The translations under genes and the position numbers were made by a program. Shown here piece after piece: positions 25,573 to 34,865 of a stretch of DNA of 64,000 nucleotides (its first letter is position 1; each line of letters begins with the position of its first letter). The notes under the pieces are model-generated. The model ran no database searches and was not told the origin of the DNA. It saw only the letters and a program-made list of their open reading frames with translations. Source of the stretch: Streptomyces phaeofaciens. GTDB taxonomy: Bacteria > Actinomycetota > Actinomycetes > Streptomycetales > Streptomycetaceae. Location: contig NZ_BMSA01000019.1 in the NCBI RefSeq assembly GCF_014648915.1, forward strand, positions 124,001 through 188,000. The letters run 5' to 3'.

Positions 25573-26693
25573 GCGCACCGAGACTGCGCGTCGACACCCC
25601 GGAACGGGCCGGGCTCGACCCCGAGGAAACGCGCCTTCTGGTGCGCGATGTGGCGGACCTCACCGCAGGTGACCGGCCGTGGGCGCCGGGCGCCGTCGTG
25701 GTCGCCGGGCGCGGCCCGGTGATCGCCGTGCAGGAGGCGGTGGGCTGGGCGGTGCGGTACTCGGCCTACGACCCGAAGGCCGACGCCGGGGTGGAGCTGC
25801 CGGCGGCGCGGCGGGTCCCGACGACCGTCGACACACCCTTCGACCTGGCCTCCCTCACCAAACTGTTCACGTCCGTCGCGGCGGTGCAGCAGATCGAGCG
25901 CGGCACGCTCGGCATCGACGCGCGGGTCGGCGCGTATCTGCCGGACTTCCGTGCGGCCGCCGCCCACGACATCACCGTCCGCCAGCTGCTCACCCACACC
26001 TCCGGGCTGCGTCCCGAGCTGCCGCTGTACTCGTACGCGGACGACGCCGAGCGGCTGGACGTGCTGCGCGCGGAGGCGCCGGTGGCCGAGCCGGGCACCT
26101 ACCGGTACTCCGACCTGAACATGCTGCTCCTCCAGCATCTCCTGGAGCGGCTCACCGGCCGCACCCTGGACGTCCTGGTGCACGGCGGGATCACCCGGCC
26201 GCTGGGCATGACGGCGACCGGCTTCGGGCCCTGCCCCGGCGCGGCGGCCACCGAGGACCAGCGGCGGCCGTGGGGCAAGGCGGACCGGGGGATGCTGCGG
26301 GGGGTGGTGCACGACGAGAACGCCTGGGCGCTGGGCGGCGTGGCCGGTCACGCGGGCCTGTTCTCCACCGGCCGCGATCTGGCGGTGTTCTGCCGCACGC
26401 TGCTGGCGGGCGGCTCCTACGGCCCCGCGCGCATCCTCGGACCGGACTTCGTGGAGCTGCTGCTGACCCCGCCCGGCCTGGGCTTCGCGGTGGACCAGCC
26501 GTGGTTCATGGGCGAACTGGCGGGTGAGGGCGCGGCCGGTCACACGGGCTTCACGGGGACCTCGCTGGTCCTGGACCCGGCGACGGACACGTTCGTGGTG
26601 CTGCTGGCGAACACGGTGCATCCCGTCCGCAGACAGCCGGACAGCGCGCCGCGGGCGCTGGTGGCGACGCGGATGGCCATGGCGGTGCGGTGA
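25569..26693 (+). CDS. Serine hydrolase, class C beta-lactamase/esterase fold
   Basis: 374 residues in the beta-lactamase family (EstB/AmpC-like). Motifs: S-x-x-K as SLTK (residues 95-98), Y-S-D (180-182), and HTG in GHTGFTG. No signal peptide is seen, so it is probably cytosolic. The start appears to be CTG 25569, within CTGA overlapping the exporter stop, with GGAAGGAG seven nt upstream. The alternative GTG at 25527 would add 14 Gly/Ser/Arg-rich residues and lacks a good ribosome site. It may be an esterase rather than a beta-lactamase. Confidence 0.9.
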   Translation: MSAPRLRVDTPERAGLDPEETRLLVRDVADLTAGDRPWAPGAVVVAGRGPVIAVQEAVGWAVRYSAYDPKADAGVELPAARRVPTTVDTPFDLASLTKLFTSVAAVQQIERGTLGIDARVGAYLPDFRAAAAHDITVRQLLTHTSGLRPELPLYSYADDAERLDVLRAEAPVAEPGTYRYSDLNMLLLQHLLERLTGRTLDVLVHGGITRPLGMTATGFGPCPGAAATEDQRRPWGKADRGMLRGVVHDENAWALGGVAGHAGLFSTGRDLAVFCRTLLAGGSYGPARILGPDFVELLLTPPGLGFAVDQPWFMGELAGEGAAGHTGFTGTSLVLDPATDTFVVLLANTVHPVRRQPDSAPRALVATRMAMAVR

Positions 26694-26734
26694 CGGCGGT
26701 CCGCACGGCACCGGGCGCCTCGTAAAATCACCGG

Positions 26735-27724
26735 GTGAACGTCTCCGTATCCACCGCCGAGACCCTCCGCGCCGCCCTCGGAGAGCTCCTCGACGGCCTC
26801 CCGCCCCGCCAGGCCGCGCAGGCCGTGGAGCGGCTCATCGCCAACTACCGGGGGGCCACCCCCACCGACGCCCCGATCCTGCGCGACCGCGCCGACGTGG
26901 CCGCGTACGCCGCGTACCGGATGCCGGCGACCTTCGAGGCGGTGCGGTCGGCGCTGGAGGCGTTCGCGGACGCGGCGGCGGACTGGACGCCGGGCAGCCA
27001 TGTGGACGTCGGCGGCGGCACGGGCGCGGCGACCTGGGCGGTCGGCGCGACCTGGGCGGGGACGCGCCCGGTGACCGTCCTCGACTGGTCGGAGCCGGCG
27101 CTGGCGCTGGGCCGTGAGGTCGCCGCCGCGAACCCGGCCCTGAGGGACGTGCGCTGGCAGCGCGCCCGGATCGGCTCGTCGCTGGAGCTGGAGAGCACCG
27201 ACCTGGTCACCGTCTCGTACGTGCTGAACGAGCTGGCCGCCAGCGACCGCGCCGCTCTGGTGGACGCCGCCGCGGCGGCCGCGCGGGCCGTGGTGATCGT
27301 GGAACCGGGCACCCCGGACGGCTACGCCCGGATCATCGAGGCCCGCGGCCGGCTGGTCGCCGCCGGTTTCCGCATCGCCGCGCCCTGTCCGCACAGCGCG
27401 GCCTGTCCGATCGTGCCCGGCACGGACTGGTGCCACTTCTCCGCGCGGGTCAGCCGCTCCTCCCTGCACCGCCAGGTCAAGGGCGGCTCGCTGCCGTACG
27501 AGGACGAGAAGTTCTCCTACGTCGCCGCCGCCCGCTTCCCCGTCTCCCCCGCCCCCTCCCGGGTGGTGCGGCGGCCGCAGATCCGCAAGGGCCAGGTGCT
27601 CCTCGACCTGTGCGGGGCCGAGGAGCTGCTGGAGCGGACGACGGTGACGAAGAAACACGGCGACCTGTACAAGGCGGCCCGAAACGCCGACTGGGGCGAC
27701 GCCTGGCCGCCGGAGGGTTCCTAG
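26735..27724 (+). CDS. Rsm22-like small-subunit rRNA methyltransferase family protein
   Basis: 329 residues in the Rsm22/METTL17 family, which assists assembly of the small ribosomal subunit. The SAM-binding motif is HVDVGGGTGAAT (residues 89-100), with VLDWSEPAL as motif II. A later cluster, Cys218, Cys224, Cys233 (C-P-H...C-P...D-W-C-H-F) and Cys293, has spacing close to the four cysteines that hold a 4Fe-4S cluster in METTL17. The GTG at 26735 is the start. It overlaps the convergent phoD gene by 4 bp. Confidence 0.87.
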   Translation: MNVSVSTAETLRAALGELLDGLPPRQAAQAVERLIANYRGATPTDAPILRDRADVAAYAAYRMPATFEAVRSALEAFADAAADWTPGSHVDVGGGTGAATWAVGATWAGTRPVTVLDWSEPALALGREVAAANPALRDVRWQRARIGSSLELESTDLVTVSYVLNELAASDRAALVDAAAAAARAVVIVEPGTPDGYARIIEARGRLVAAGFRIAAPCPHSAACPIVPGTDWCHFSARVSRSSLHRQVKGGSLPYEDEKFSYVAAARFPVSPAPSRVVRRPQIRKGQVLLDLCGAEELLERTTVTKKHGDLYKAARNADWGDAWPPEGS

Positions 27725-29379
27725 GCCGGCTCCAGCCCCTGGTCGCCGACCCTGGTCACGAAGGACGCGGCCGTGCCGATCGGGGCGCCCTGGGTGGTGA
27801 CGTACGGGACGGTCTTGAAGTCGGCGCGGGCGAGGTCGCGGGCGAGGGCGACGGTGACGTAGCCGCGCTGCCCGTTGTAGAACCGCAGGTGCGGGTTGGC
27901 GGTCAGGTAGGTGTTCCAGTTCGCGGGCTTCTCCGCGCCGTTGCGGCCGCTGGCGATCGACGTGGCCACGATCTCGGTGCCGAGCGTGCGGGAGTCCGGG
28001 TCGTCGAAGTCGTCCTTGATGTCGAAGGCGTACCCGACGTGCACATCGCCGGTGAGGACCATCAGGTTGTCGACACCGGCCGCCCGCGCGCCGTCCAGGA
28101 CGCGGCGGCGGGAGGCGCGGTAGCCGTCCCAGGCGTCCATGGACAGTTTGGCGACCGGGTTCAGGTCCAGCTTCCGCTGGGAGAAGGTGACCTGCTGCGG
28201 GACGACGTTCCACAGCGCCCGTGAGGCGCGCCAGCCGTCGAGGAGCCAGCGCTCCTGGCCGGCGCCGGTCATGGTGCGTGCCGGGTCGTCGATGTCGGGT
28301 CCTGGCAGCTGCGCGCCGTCGCCGTAGGCCTGGTCGGAGCGGTACTGGCGGGTGTCGAGGACGTCGAACTGGGCGAGGTCGCCCCAGTGGAGGCGGCGGT
28401 ACAGGCGCATGTCGGGGCCGTCGGGAAGGTGCGGCCGGCGCAGCGGCTGGTTCTCCCAGTAGGCGCGGTAGGCCGCGGCGCGGCGCAGCAGGAACTCCTC
28501 CGGCGGGACGTCATTTTCGGGGGTGTCGTCGGCGTAGTTGTTCTCGGTCTCGTGGTCGTCCCAGGTGACGACGAAGGGATGCGCGGCGTGCGCGGCCATG
28601 AGGTCGGGGTCGGACTTGTAGAGGGCGTACCGCAGGCGGTAGTCCTCCAGGGTGACCGTCTCGCGGTTGAACACGTCGGGCAGGGTGCGGTCGGTGTAGT
28701 TGCGGTTGTTGCCGGTCGCGTTGATCGCGTACTCGTACAGGTAGTCGCCGAGGTGGAAGACCATGTCGACGTCGTCCTGGGCGAGGTGGGCGTAGGGCGT
28801 GTAGTAGCCGTCGGCGTAGGCCTGGCAGGAGACGGCGGCGAGGGTGAGGGCCGAGGTCCTGGCGTGCGGGGCGGGCGCGGTGCGGGTGCGGCCGGCGGGG
28901 CTGGTCCAGGCGCCGGTGCGGAAGCGGTAGTGGTAGACGCGGCCGGGGGCGAGGTGGCCGACCTCGACATGGACGGTGTGGTCGAACTCGGGGTGCGCGG
29001 TGGCCGTGCCGCGTCTGACGACCCGCCGGAAGTTCTCGTCGTGGGCCAGTTCCCAGTGGACGGCGACGCGTTCGGCGGGCAGTCCGCCGTCGGGCTGGTA
29101 CGGGGCGGGGGCGAGGCGGGTCCAGAGCAATACGGAGCCGGGCAGGGGGTCGCCCGAGGCCACGCCGAGGGTGAAGGGGTCGTCGGTGATGCGGGCGGGG
29201 TCGAGTTCGGCGGCGGCCGCGGTGCCGGCGGCCGGCAGGTTGACGGCGAAGGCGAGTGCGGCGGCGGCGCCGGTGACGGTGAGGAAGCGGCGGCGGCTGG
29301 GGGCACCCCCTCTGGGGGACCGCCGGGCGGCTTCGCGGAGTTCGGGGGCGTGCGGGGACTGGCGTGCTGCGGGTGTCAT
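27721..29379 (-). CDS. phoD: Alkaline phosphatase D, Tat-exported
   Basis: Secreted phosphodiesterase/phosphatase of the PhoD family (metallophosphoesterase using Fe3+ and Ca2+), 552 residues. The Tat signal includes SRRRFLTVTG around residue 32, and an Ala-rich core ends near AAAAELD. An N-terminal fibronectin-like domain (about 60-150) precedes the catalytic domain, where LGDYLYEY, VTWDDHETENNYADD and VLTGDVHVG hold metal ligands. GGGAGGA precedes the ATG at 29379. In Streptomyces such genes belong to the PhoP regulon, but I did not identify a clear PHO box. Confidence 0.95.
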   Translation of the reverse strand: MTPAARQSPHAPELREAARRSPRGGAPSRRRFLTVTGAAAALAFAVNLPAAGTAAAAELDPARITDDPFTLGVASGDPLPGSVLLWTRLAPAPYQPDGGLPAERVAVHWELAHDENFRRVVRRGTATAHPEFDHTVHVEVGHLAPGRVYHYRFRTGAWTSPAGRTRTAPAPHARTSALTLAAVSCQAYADGYYTPYAHLAQDDVDMVFHLGDYLYEYAINATGNNRNYTDRTLPDVFNRETVTLEDYRLRYALYKSDPDLMAAHAAHPFVVTWDDHETENNYADDTPENDVPPEEFLLRRAAAYRAYWENQPLRRPHLPDGPDMRLYRRLHWGDLAQFDVLDTRQYRSDQAYGDGAQLPGPDIDDPARTMTGAGQERWLLDGWRASRALWNVVPQQVTFSQRKLDLNPVAKLSMDAWDGYRASRRRVLDGARAAGVDNLMVLTGDVHVGYAFDIKDDFDDPDSRTLGTEIVATSIASGRNGAEKPANWNTYLTANPHLRFYNGQRGYVTVALARDLARADFKTVPYVTTQGAPIGTAASFVTRVGDQGLEPA

Positions 29380-29537
29380 TCCGGTCCTCCCCTGAGAAAT
29401 GGATGCAGGAGGCATTGGAGTGGCCGGGAGCGACACGGGAGCGTCACTCGGTTGGCGCGTACACAACAGTCGGATGACGGACCGGCATGTTCCGCATGGC
29501 GGACAACGACTTCCGGCCTGCCGTACGCTGCGCACCC

Positions 29538-30299
29538 ATGGACGCGTTGAGGAACACGAAGGTCGCGGTGGTCACGGGCGCGGGGTCGGGCATCGGCCGC
29601 GCGGTGGCGGTGGAACTGCTGCGCACGGGCTGGTCGGTGGCGCTGGCGGGGCGGCGGGCCGCGACCCTGGAGGGGACGGCCGCACTGGTGCCCGAGGGCG
29701 CGAGTCTCGCCGTACGGACGGACGTCTCGCGCCCGGAGGACGTCGCGGCGCTCTTCACCGCCGTACGCGACCGCTTCGGTCGGCTGGACCTGCTGTTCAA
29801 CAACGCCGGGACGTTCGGGCCCGGCGGCGTGCCGTTCGAGGAACTCCCCTACGACGCCTGGCGGCACGTGGTCGACACCAACCTCAACGGGGCGTTCCTG
29901 TGCGCGCAGGAGGCGTTCCGGCAGATGAAGGAGCAGGAGCCGCGCGGCGGACGCATCATCAACAACGGCTCGATCTCGGCCCACGCGCCCCGCCCGCTGT
30001 CGGCGCCCTACACGGCGACCAAGCACGCCCTGACCGGGCTGACGAAGTCCCTCTCCCTGGACGGGCGGGCGTACGGCATCGCGGTCGGGCAGATCGACAT
30101 CGGCAACGCGGCCACCGACATGACGGCCCGGATGCAGACGGGCGCGCTCCAGGCCAACGGCGAGATCGCGCCGGAACCGGTGATGGACGTCGCCGACGTG
30201 GCGCGCACGGTGCGGCACATGGCGGAACTGCCGCTGGAGGCGAACGTGCAGTTCGCGACGGTCCTGGCGACGGCGATGCCGTACATCGGGCGCGGCTGA
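29538..30299 (+). CDS. Short-chain dehydrogenase/reductase
   Basis: 253 residues. The classical SDR features are visible: TGAGSGIG cofactor site, NNAG in LFNNAGTFG, catalytic Ser in INNGSISA, and YTATK (Y-x3-K). The C-terminal VGQIDIGNAATDMTARM fits this NAD(P)-dependent group. The start at ATG 29538 removes 17 non-conserved residues of a longer frame. It is divergent from phoD (158 bp apart). Substrate unknown. Confidence 0.92.
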   Translation: MDALRNTKVAVVTGAGSGIGRAVAVELLRTGWSVALAGRRAATLEGTAALVPEGASLAVRTDVSRPEDVAALFTAVRDRFGRLDLLFNNAGTFGPGGVPFEELPYDAWRHVVDTNLNGAFLCAQEAFRQMKEQEPRGGRIINNGSISAHAPRPLSAPYTATKHALTGLTKSLSLDGRAYGIAVGQIDIGNAATDMTARMQTGALQANGEIAPEPVMDVADVARTVRHMAELPLEANVQFATVLATAMPYIGRG

Positions 30300-30456
30300 G
30301 GCGGACCCCGGATCGTCAACCCCTCAACCTACACAACCGGAATTTGGCCATCCGCACCATTGCGGCCGGTAGCGGACTTATGCTCAACTCTCCTCCACAA
30401 GAACTTCACACTTGGGGCGTGAGCACTCCGCTCCCTGGGCCACACCGAGGGGGGAG

Positions 30457-30537
30457 GGCAGCCGTCCCACAGCACCGGGTGGGGGTGGACCTCGCATGGG
30501 ACCGCGAGGTACGCACCGGGGCCGTGGGACGGCTGCC
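30457..30537. other. Large structured intergenic element (nested inverted repeats)
   Basis: GGCAGCCGTCCCAC (30457-30470) pairs perfectly with GTGGGACGGCTGCC (30524-30537). Inside the 53-nt interior, ACCTCGC (30489-30495) pairs with GCGAGGT (30504-30510). It lies between the convergent SDR and carboxypeptidase genes. It could be a bidirectional terminator, but the size suggests a small RNA or cruciform. The 120 bp before it is A+T-richer than its surroundings. Confidence 0.6.
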
Positions 30538-30543
30538 GCACCA

Positions 30544-31680
30544 TCAGTCCGCCGACGGACCGCGCCCCGCACGGCGCCGGCGCAGGGCGTACGCCCCGGC
30601 CGCCAGCAGCGCCGCCGCTCCCCCGGCGCCCGCCGCCCCGCCCCAGCCACCGCCGTGCTGCGTCGTCACCGTCGCCGCCTCCACCGGGCCCGCCGACGGT
30701 GACGCGCTCGCCTCGCGCTCACTCAACGGCTCCACCAGCGCCCCCACCCCCTGTGCCGAACTCCCCTCGCCGAAGCCCCAGTCGAGCAGCGCCGCCGTCT
30801 CCTCGTAGACCGCGTTGTGGCCGCTGGCCGGATGCAGCACGGTGACCAGCAGGGTCCGCCCGCCACGGGTGGCGGCACCGGTGAACGTGTTGCCGGCATG
30901 GCTGGTGTAGCCGTTCTTCACCCCGATCACGCCCTTGTACGGCGTCACCCCGTACGTCCCCGAAAGCAGCCGGTCGGTGTTCTCGATCCGGAAGGTCCTG
31001 CCGCCCCCGGCCGGGAAGTCGGCGGCCCTGGTGCCGCAGTAGGCGCGGAAGTCGGCGTCCCTCAGGCCGTGCCGGGCGAACAGGGTGAGGTCGTAGGCGG
31101 AGGACAGCTGGCCGGTGTGGTCGTAGCCGTCGGGGCTGACCACCCGCGTGTCGAGGGCCTGGAGGTCGGCCGCCTTCGCCTGCATCTCGGCGACGGTCCG
31201 CGCGACCCCGCCGTTCATCAGGGCGAGGACGTGCACGGCGTCGTTGCCTGAGCGCAGGAACACGCCCTGCCACAGCTGCTCGACGGTGTAGGTGAGGCCG
31301 GGCCTGACGCCGACGAGGCTGGAGCCGGCGGGGATGTCGGCGAGGTCGGCGGCGGTGACGGTGTAGCGCTCGGTGCGCTCGAACTTGGCCAGCAGGGTGT
31401 CCGCGAACAGCATCTTCAGGGTGGAGGCGGGCGCGAGCCGCCGGTGCGCGCGGTAGGAGGCGAGCACCGTGCCGCTGTCGTGGTCGGCGAGCAGCCAGGC
31501 GCGGGCGGTGAGCTTCTTCGGCAGGCCGGAGGGAAGAGCCGCCTGGACGCCGTCACGGGCGAGCCGGGCGCCACCGATCACCGTGCCCGTCGTGGCGGCC
31601 GCGGGAGCGGCAAGGGCCAAGGGCGCGAGCGCGGTGAAGGACAGCAGGGACCGCCGGGAAGGGCGTGAGAATGCGTGCAC
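30544..31680 (-). CDS. D-alanyl-D-alanine carboxypeptidase (S11), membrane-anchored
   Basis: Penicillin-binding-protein type peptidase that trims peptidoglycan stem peptides outside the membrane. 378 residues from GTG 31680: signal peptide (SRPSRRSLLSFTALAPLALA), then S-T-L-K (86-89), S-G-N (144-146) and K-N-G (255-257, replacing the usual K-T-G). The C-terminus has a Ser/Ala/Pro linker, a transmembrane helix and RRRRAGRG, anchoring it to the membrane. It is divergent from the MacB-like ABC operon. Confidence 0.93.
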   Translation of the reverse strand: MHAFSRPSRRSLLSFTALAPLALAAPAAATTGTVIGGARLARDGVQAALPSGLPKKLTARAWLLADHDSGTVLASYRAHRRLAPASTLKMLFADTLLAKFERTERYTVTAADLADIPAGSSLVGVRPGLTYTVEQLWQGVFLRSGNDAVHVLALMNGGVARTVAEMQAKAADLQALDTRVVSPDGYDHTGQLSSAYDLTLFARHGLRDADFRAYCGTRAADFPAGGGRTFRIENTDRLLSGTYGVTPYKGVIGVKNGYTSHAGNTFTGAATRGGRTLLVTVLHPASGHNAVYEETAALLDWGFGEGSSAQGVGALVEPLSEREASASPSAGPVEAATVTTQHGGGWGGAAGAGGAAALLAAGAYALRRRRAGRGPSAD

Positions 31681-31765
31681 GGCGGGACCGTACAAGGGGA
31701 TCCTGTGGGCTCCACACACCGAGATCCACGACCAGCCAACCCCTTTCACCTGGGAAAACCCCCTC

Positions 31766-31787
31766 GACAGCTTAGGAATGAGCTGTC
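31766..31787. promoter_or_regulatory. Inverted repeat in divergent promoter region
   Basis: GACAGCT (31766-31772) and AGCTGTC (31781-31787) are perfect 7-bp arms around an 8-bp spacer. It lies in the 249-bp region between the carboxypeptidase (start 31680) and the ABC permease (start 31930), about 86 bp from the former and 143 bp from the latter, and could be an operator for either. No other clear element was found there. Confidence 0.45.
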
Positions 31788-31929
31788 TGACGGAATTCTG
31801 ATCCAGGCGCCCGGAATCGCTCCTCATTCTCAGTCCTTACACATCTTTTACTCAGTCGGGCTCAAAGGTTTCTCCCTAGTTTTTGGGCACCGCGCCCACA
31901 GCGGGCGCCAAGAACCTTCGAGGAACGGG

Positions 31930-33402
31930 ATGTTTGGCATCTATCTCAAGCGCGAGCTGGGCCGGCGCAAGAAGGCGGCCCTGGTCATCGCTCTGGGTCT
32001 GGCGCTCGGTATCGCGCTGGTCATCACCGTCAACTCGGTGTCGGCCGGTATGACGCAGGCGCAGGACAAGGTCCTGCAGTCGCTGTACGGCCTCGGCACC
32101 GACATGACGGTCACCAAGGCACGCACGGCGCCCACCGGCAACAGCTCCGGTCAGCCGAGATTCGAGTTCGACGCCAAGTCGAACGACGACGACACCGAGC
32201 AGAGCTCGGACCGGGTGATGACACAGGGAGGTCAGGCCCTGAAGTCCTCGCTGGTGACGAAGGTCGCCGACCAGAAGGGTGTGGCGGCCGCGGTCGGCGC
32301 GCTCACCCTGAACGTCACCAAGGTCGACGGCTCCTTCACCCAGGGCAAGGCGCAGTCCTCCACCGGCGGGAGCGGCAGCGACCAGGGCGGCCCCGGCGGC
32401 GGCCAGGGCAGCGGCTCCACCGCGGCCCCGCAGGTACAGGGCGGCGGCGCCTCCTTCGACGTGAACTCCTACTCCGTGGCCGGTGTCGACGTCACGAACC
32501 AGGACCTCGGCCCGCTGGCCGGCTCGAAGATCACGTCGGGCAAGACGTTCACCTCGGCGCAGACCAACGCGAAGGTCGCGGTCGTCAGCAAGTCGTACGC
32601 CAAGGAGAACTCGTACAAGGTCGGCAAGACCTTCAAGGTCTCCGGCACCAAGTACAAGATCATCGGTATCGCGACGCCGGAGAGCAGCGAGTCCACCACC
32701 GACGTCTACCTGCCGCTGAAGCAGGCGCAGACCCTCGCCGACGCCAAGAACCAGGTCACCACGATCTACGTCAAGGCGACCGACTCGAAGCAGATCGACA
32801 GCGTCAAGGCGACCATCCAGAAGAACATCTCCGGTACGACGGTGACGACCTCCGCCGACCTGGCCGAGACCGTCTCCGGCTCGCTCTCCACCGCCTCGAA
32901 CCTCGCCACCAGCGTCGGCAAGTGGCTGTCGATCGCCGTGCTCGCCGCCGCGTTCCTGGTGGCCGCGCTGCTCACCTCCTCGGCGGTGTCCCGCCGGGTG
33001 CGTGAGTTCGGCACCCTGAAGGCGCTGGGCTGGCCGAGCCGCCGGGTGACCCGGCAGGTCGTCGGCGAGTCCATGGTCAACGGCCTGCTCGGCGGCGCCC
33101 TCGGTATCGCGCTCGGCCTGGCGGCCGCCTACACGGTGACCGCGATCAGCCCCACCCTCACGGCCGAGATGGGCAGCACCGGCGGTGGCGGCGGCATGGG
33201 CGGCGGCCCCGGCGGGGGCGGCGGCCCGGGCCAGCAGTCGGCGTCCAACACGATGGAGATCGCCCTCTCCGCCCCCGTCTCCGTCACCACCATCGCCCTC
33301 GCGGTGGGCCTGGCGGTGGCCGGCGGCCTGATCGCCGGTGCGATGGGCGGCTGGCGGGCGTCCCGGATGCGTCCGGCGGACGCGCTGCGCAGCGTGTCGT
33401 AA
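31930..33402 (+). CDS. MacB-like ABC transporter permease
   Basis: 490-residue FtsX/MacB-type permease. One N-terminal helix (AALVIALGLALGIALVITV) is followed by a large extracytoplasmic domain (about 45-335) with Gly/Ser/Gln-rich patches, then three C-terminal helices with the FtsX motif VREFGTLKALGWPSRRVTRQVV. A Gly-rich loop (GGGGGMGGGPGGGGG) lies between helices 2 and 3. AGGAACGGG precedes ATG 31930. Such permeases drive mechanotransmission, antibiotic or lipoprotein-type export rather than classical substrate transport. The ATPase gene follows. Confidence 0.92.
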   Translation: MFGIYLKRELGRRKKAALVIALGLALGIALVITVNSVSAGMTQAQDKVLQSLYGLGTDMTVTKARTAPTGNSSGQPRFEFDAKSNDDDTEQSSDRVMTQGGQALKSSLVTKVADQKGVAAAVGALTLNVTKVDGSFTQGKAQSSTGGSGSDQGGPGGGQGSGSTAAPQVQGGGASFDVNSYSVAGVDVTNQDLGPLAGSKITSGKTFTSAQTNAKVAVVSKSYAKENSYKVGKTFKVSGTKYKIIGIATPESSESTTDVYLPLKQAQTLADAKNQVTTIYVKATDSKQIDSVKATIQKNISGTTVTTSADLAETVSGSLSTASNLATSVGKWLSIAVLAAAFLVAALLTSSAVSRRVREFGTLKALGWPSRRVTRQVVGESMVNGLLGGALGIALGLAAAYTVTAISPTLTAEMGSTGGGGGMGGGPGGGGGPGQQSASNTMEIALSAPVSVTTIALAVGLAVAGGLIAGAMGGWRASRMRPADALRSVS

Positions 33403-33415
33403 CCCCCCTCCAGCA

Positions 33416-33452
33416 GGGGCGCCGCCTCCACTCCCCCCGGAGGCGGCGCCCC
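33416..33452 (+). terminator. Intra-operon hairpin between permease and ATPase
   Basis: GGGGCGCCGCCTCC (33416-33429) and GGAGGCGGCGCCCC (33439-33452) form a perfect 14-bp stem with a 9-nt loop, 13 nt after the permease stop and 38 nt before the ATPase start. It could attenuate the ATPase transcript or shield the 3' end of the upstream message. Confidence 0.7.
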
Positions 33453-33490
33453 GCCCCTCTTCTTCACTCCACACGGCTACGGAGCTACCC

Positions 33491-34264
<774 letters not shown>

Positions 34265-34335
34265 GCCCACGGGCACGCGGGCACACCCGCTCGGGAGAAC
34301 GTCGGGCACGCGGGCACGCGGGCCCTCGGGCACGC

Positions 34336-34382
34336 CGCACAGGGGCCGCTCACCGGGGACGACGGTGAGCGGCCCCTGTGCG
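34336..34382. terminator. Strong bidirectional terminator
   Basis: CACAGGGGCCGCTCACC (34338-34354) pairs perfectly with GGTGAGCGGCCCCTGTG (34364-34380), extendable by two base pairs. It lies between the convergent ABC ATPase and SnoaL-like genes. The preceding 60 bp carry irregular GGGCACGC repeats. Confidence 0.9.
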
Positions 34383-34384
34383 CG

Positions 34385-34711
34385 CTACGCCTGGCCGGTC
34401 TCGAACCGCGCGATGTGACCGTCGTCCGTGACGTCGAAGTGCCACCGGGTGCGCATCTCGCCCCAGGTGTCGTTGCGGTAGTCGACGACGAGGTCACGGC
34501 CGCCGTTGGACTCCTTGACGACCTCCATGTGGCCCCGGGAGGCGAAGATCTCCTGGTCGATCCACTGGTCGAGGTCACGGTCGGAACCGTCGTCCGACAT
34601 GGTCGCGTCCGAGGCGAGCAGGCTCTTGAAGCCGCCCTCGTCATGGGCGTTGACGGCGATGACGAAGGCTCGGACGGCCGGGTCGGTGAGTTTTCCGGTC
34701 TGGATCGTCAT
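34385..34711 (-). CDS. SnoaL/NTF2-like fold protein
   Basis: 108 residues with the NTF2-like pattern: N-terminal helices (VRAFVIAVNAHDEGGFKSLLASDATMSDDGS), then strands with WIDQEIF, GRDLVVDYRND and TRWHFDVTDDGHIARFETGQA. These proteins act as small enzymes or binding proteins (cyclases, isomerases); no specific activity can be assigned. Start ATG 34711 with GAGG upstream. It is divergent from the DoxX gene. Confidence 0.85.
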   Translation of the reverse strand: MTIQTGKLTDPAVRAFVIAVNAHDEGGFKSLLASDATMSDDGSDRDLDQWIDQEIFASRGHMEVVKESNGGRDLVVDYRNDTWGEMRTRWHFDVTDDGHIARFETGQA

Positions 34712-34865
34712 ACGGGCCAGCCTCACACCGCCTCCCGGCCCCCGCCACCCGAACGGCGCCCAGGAGGGGCTGGTCCGGCGGGGAAGGTGCGACGGTGGAG
34801 ACACGTGGGGTGTCCCCTTCCGTCCTCCGCCCGTCCTCCGCCTGTCCTCTGCCCATGGAGTCACC

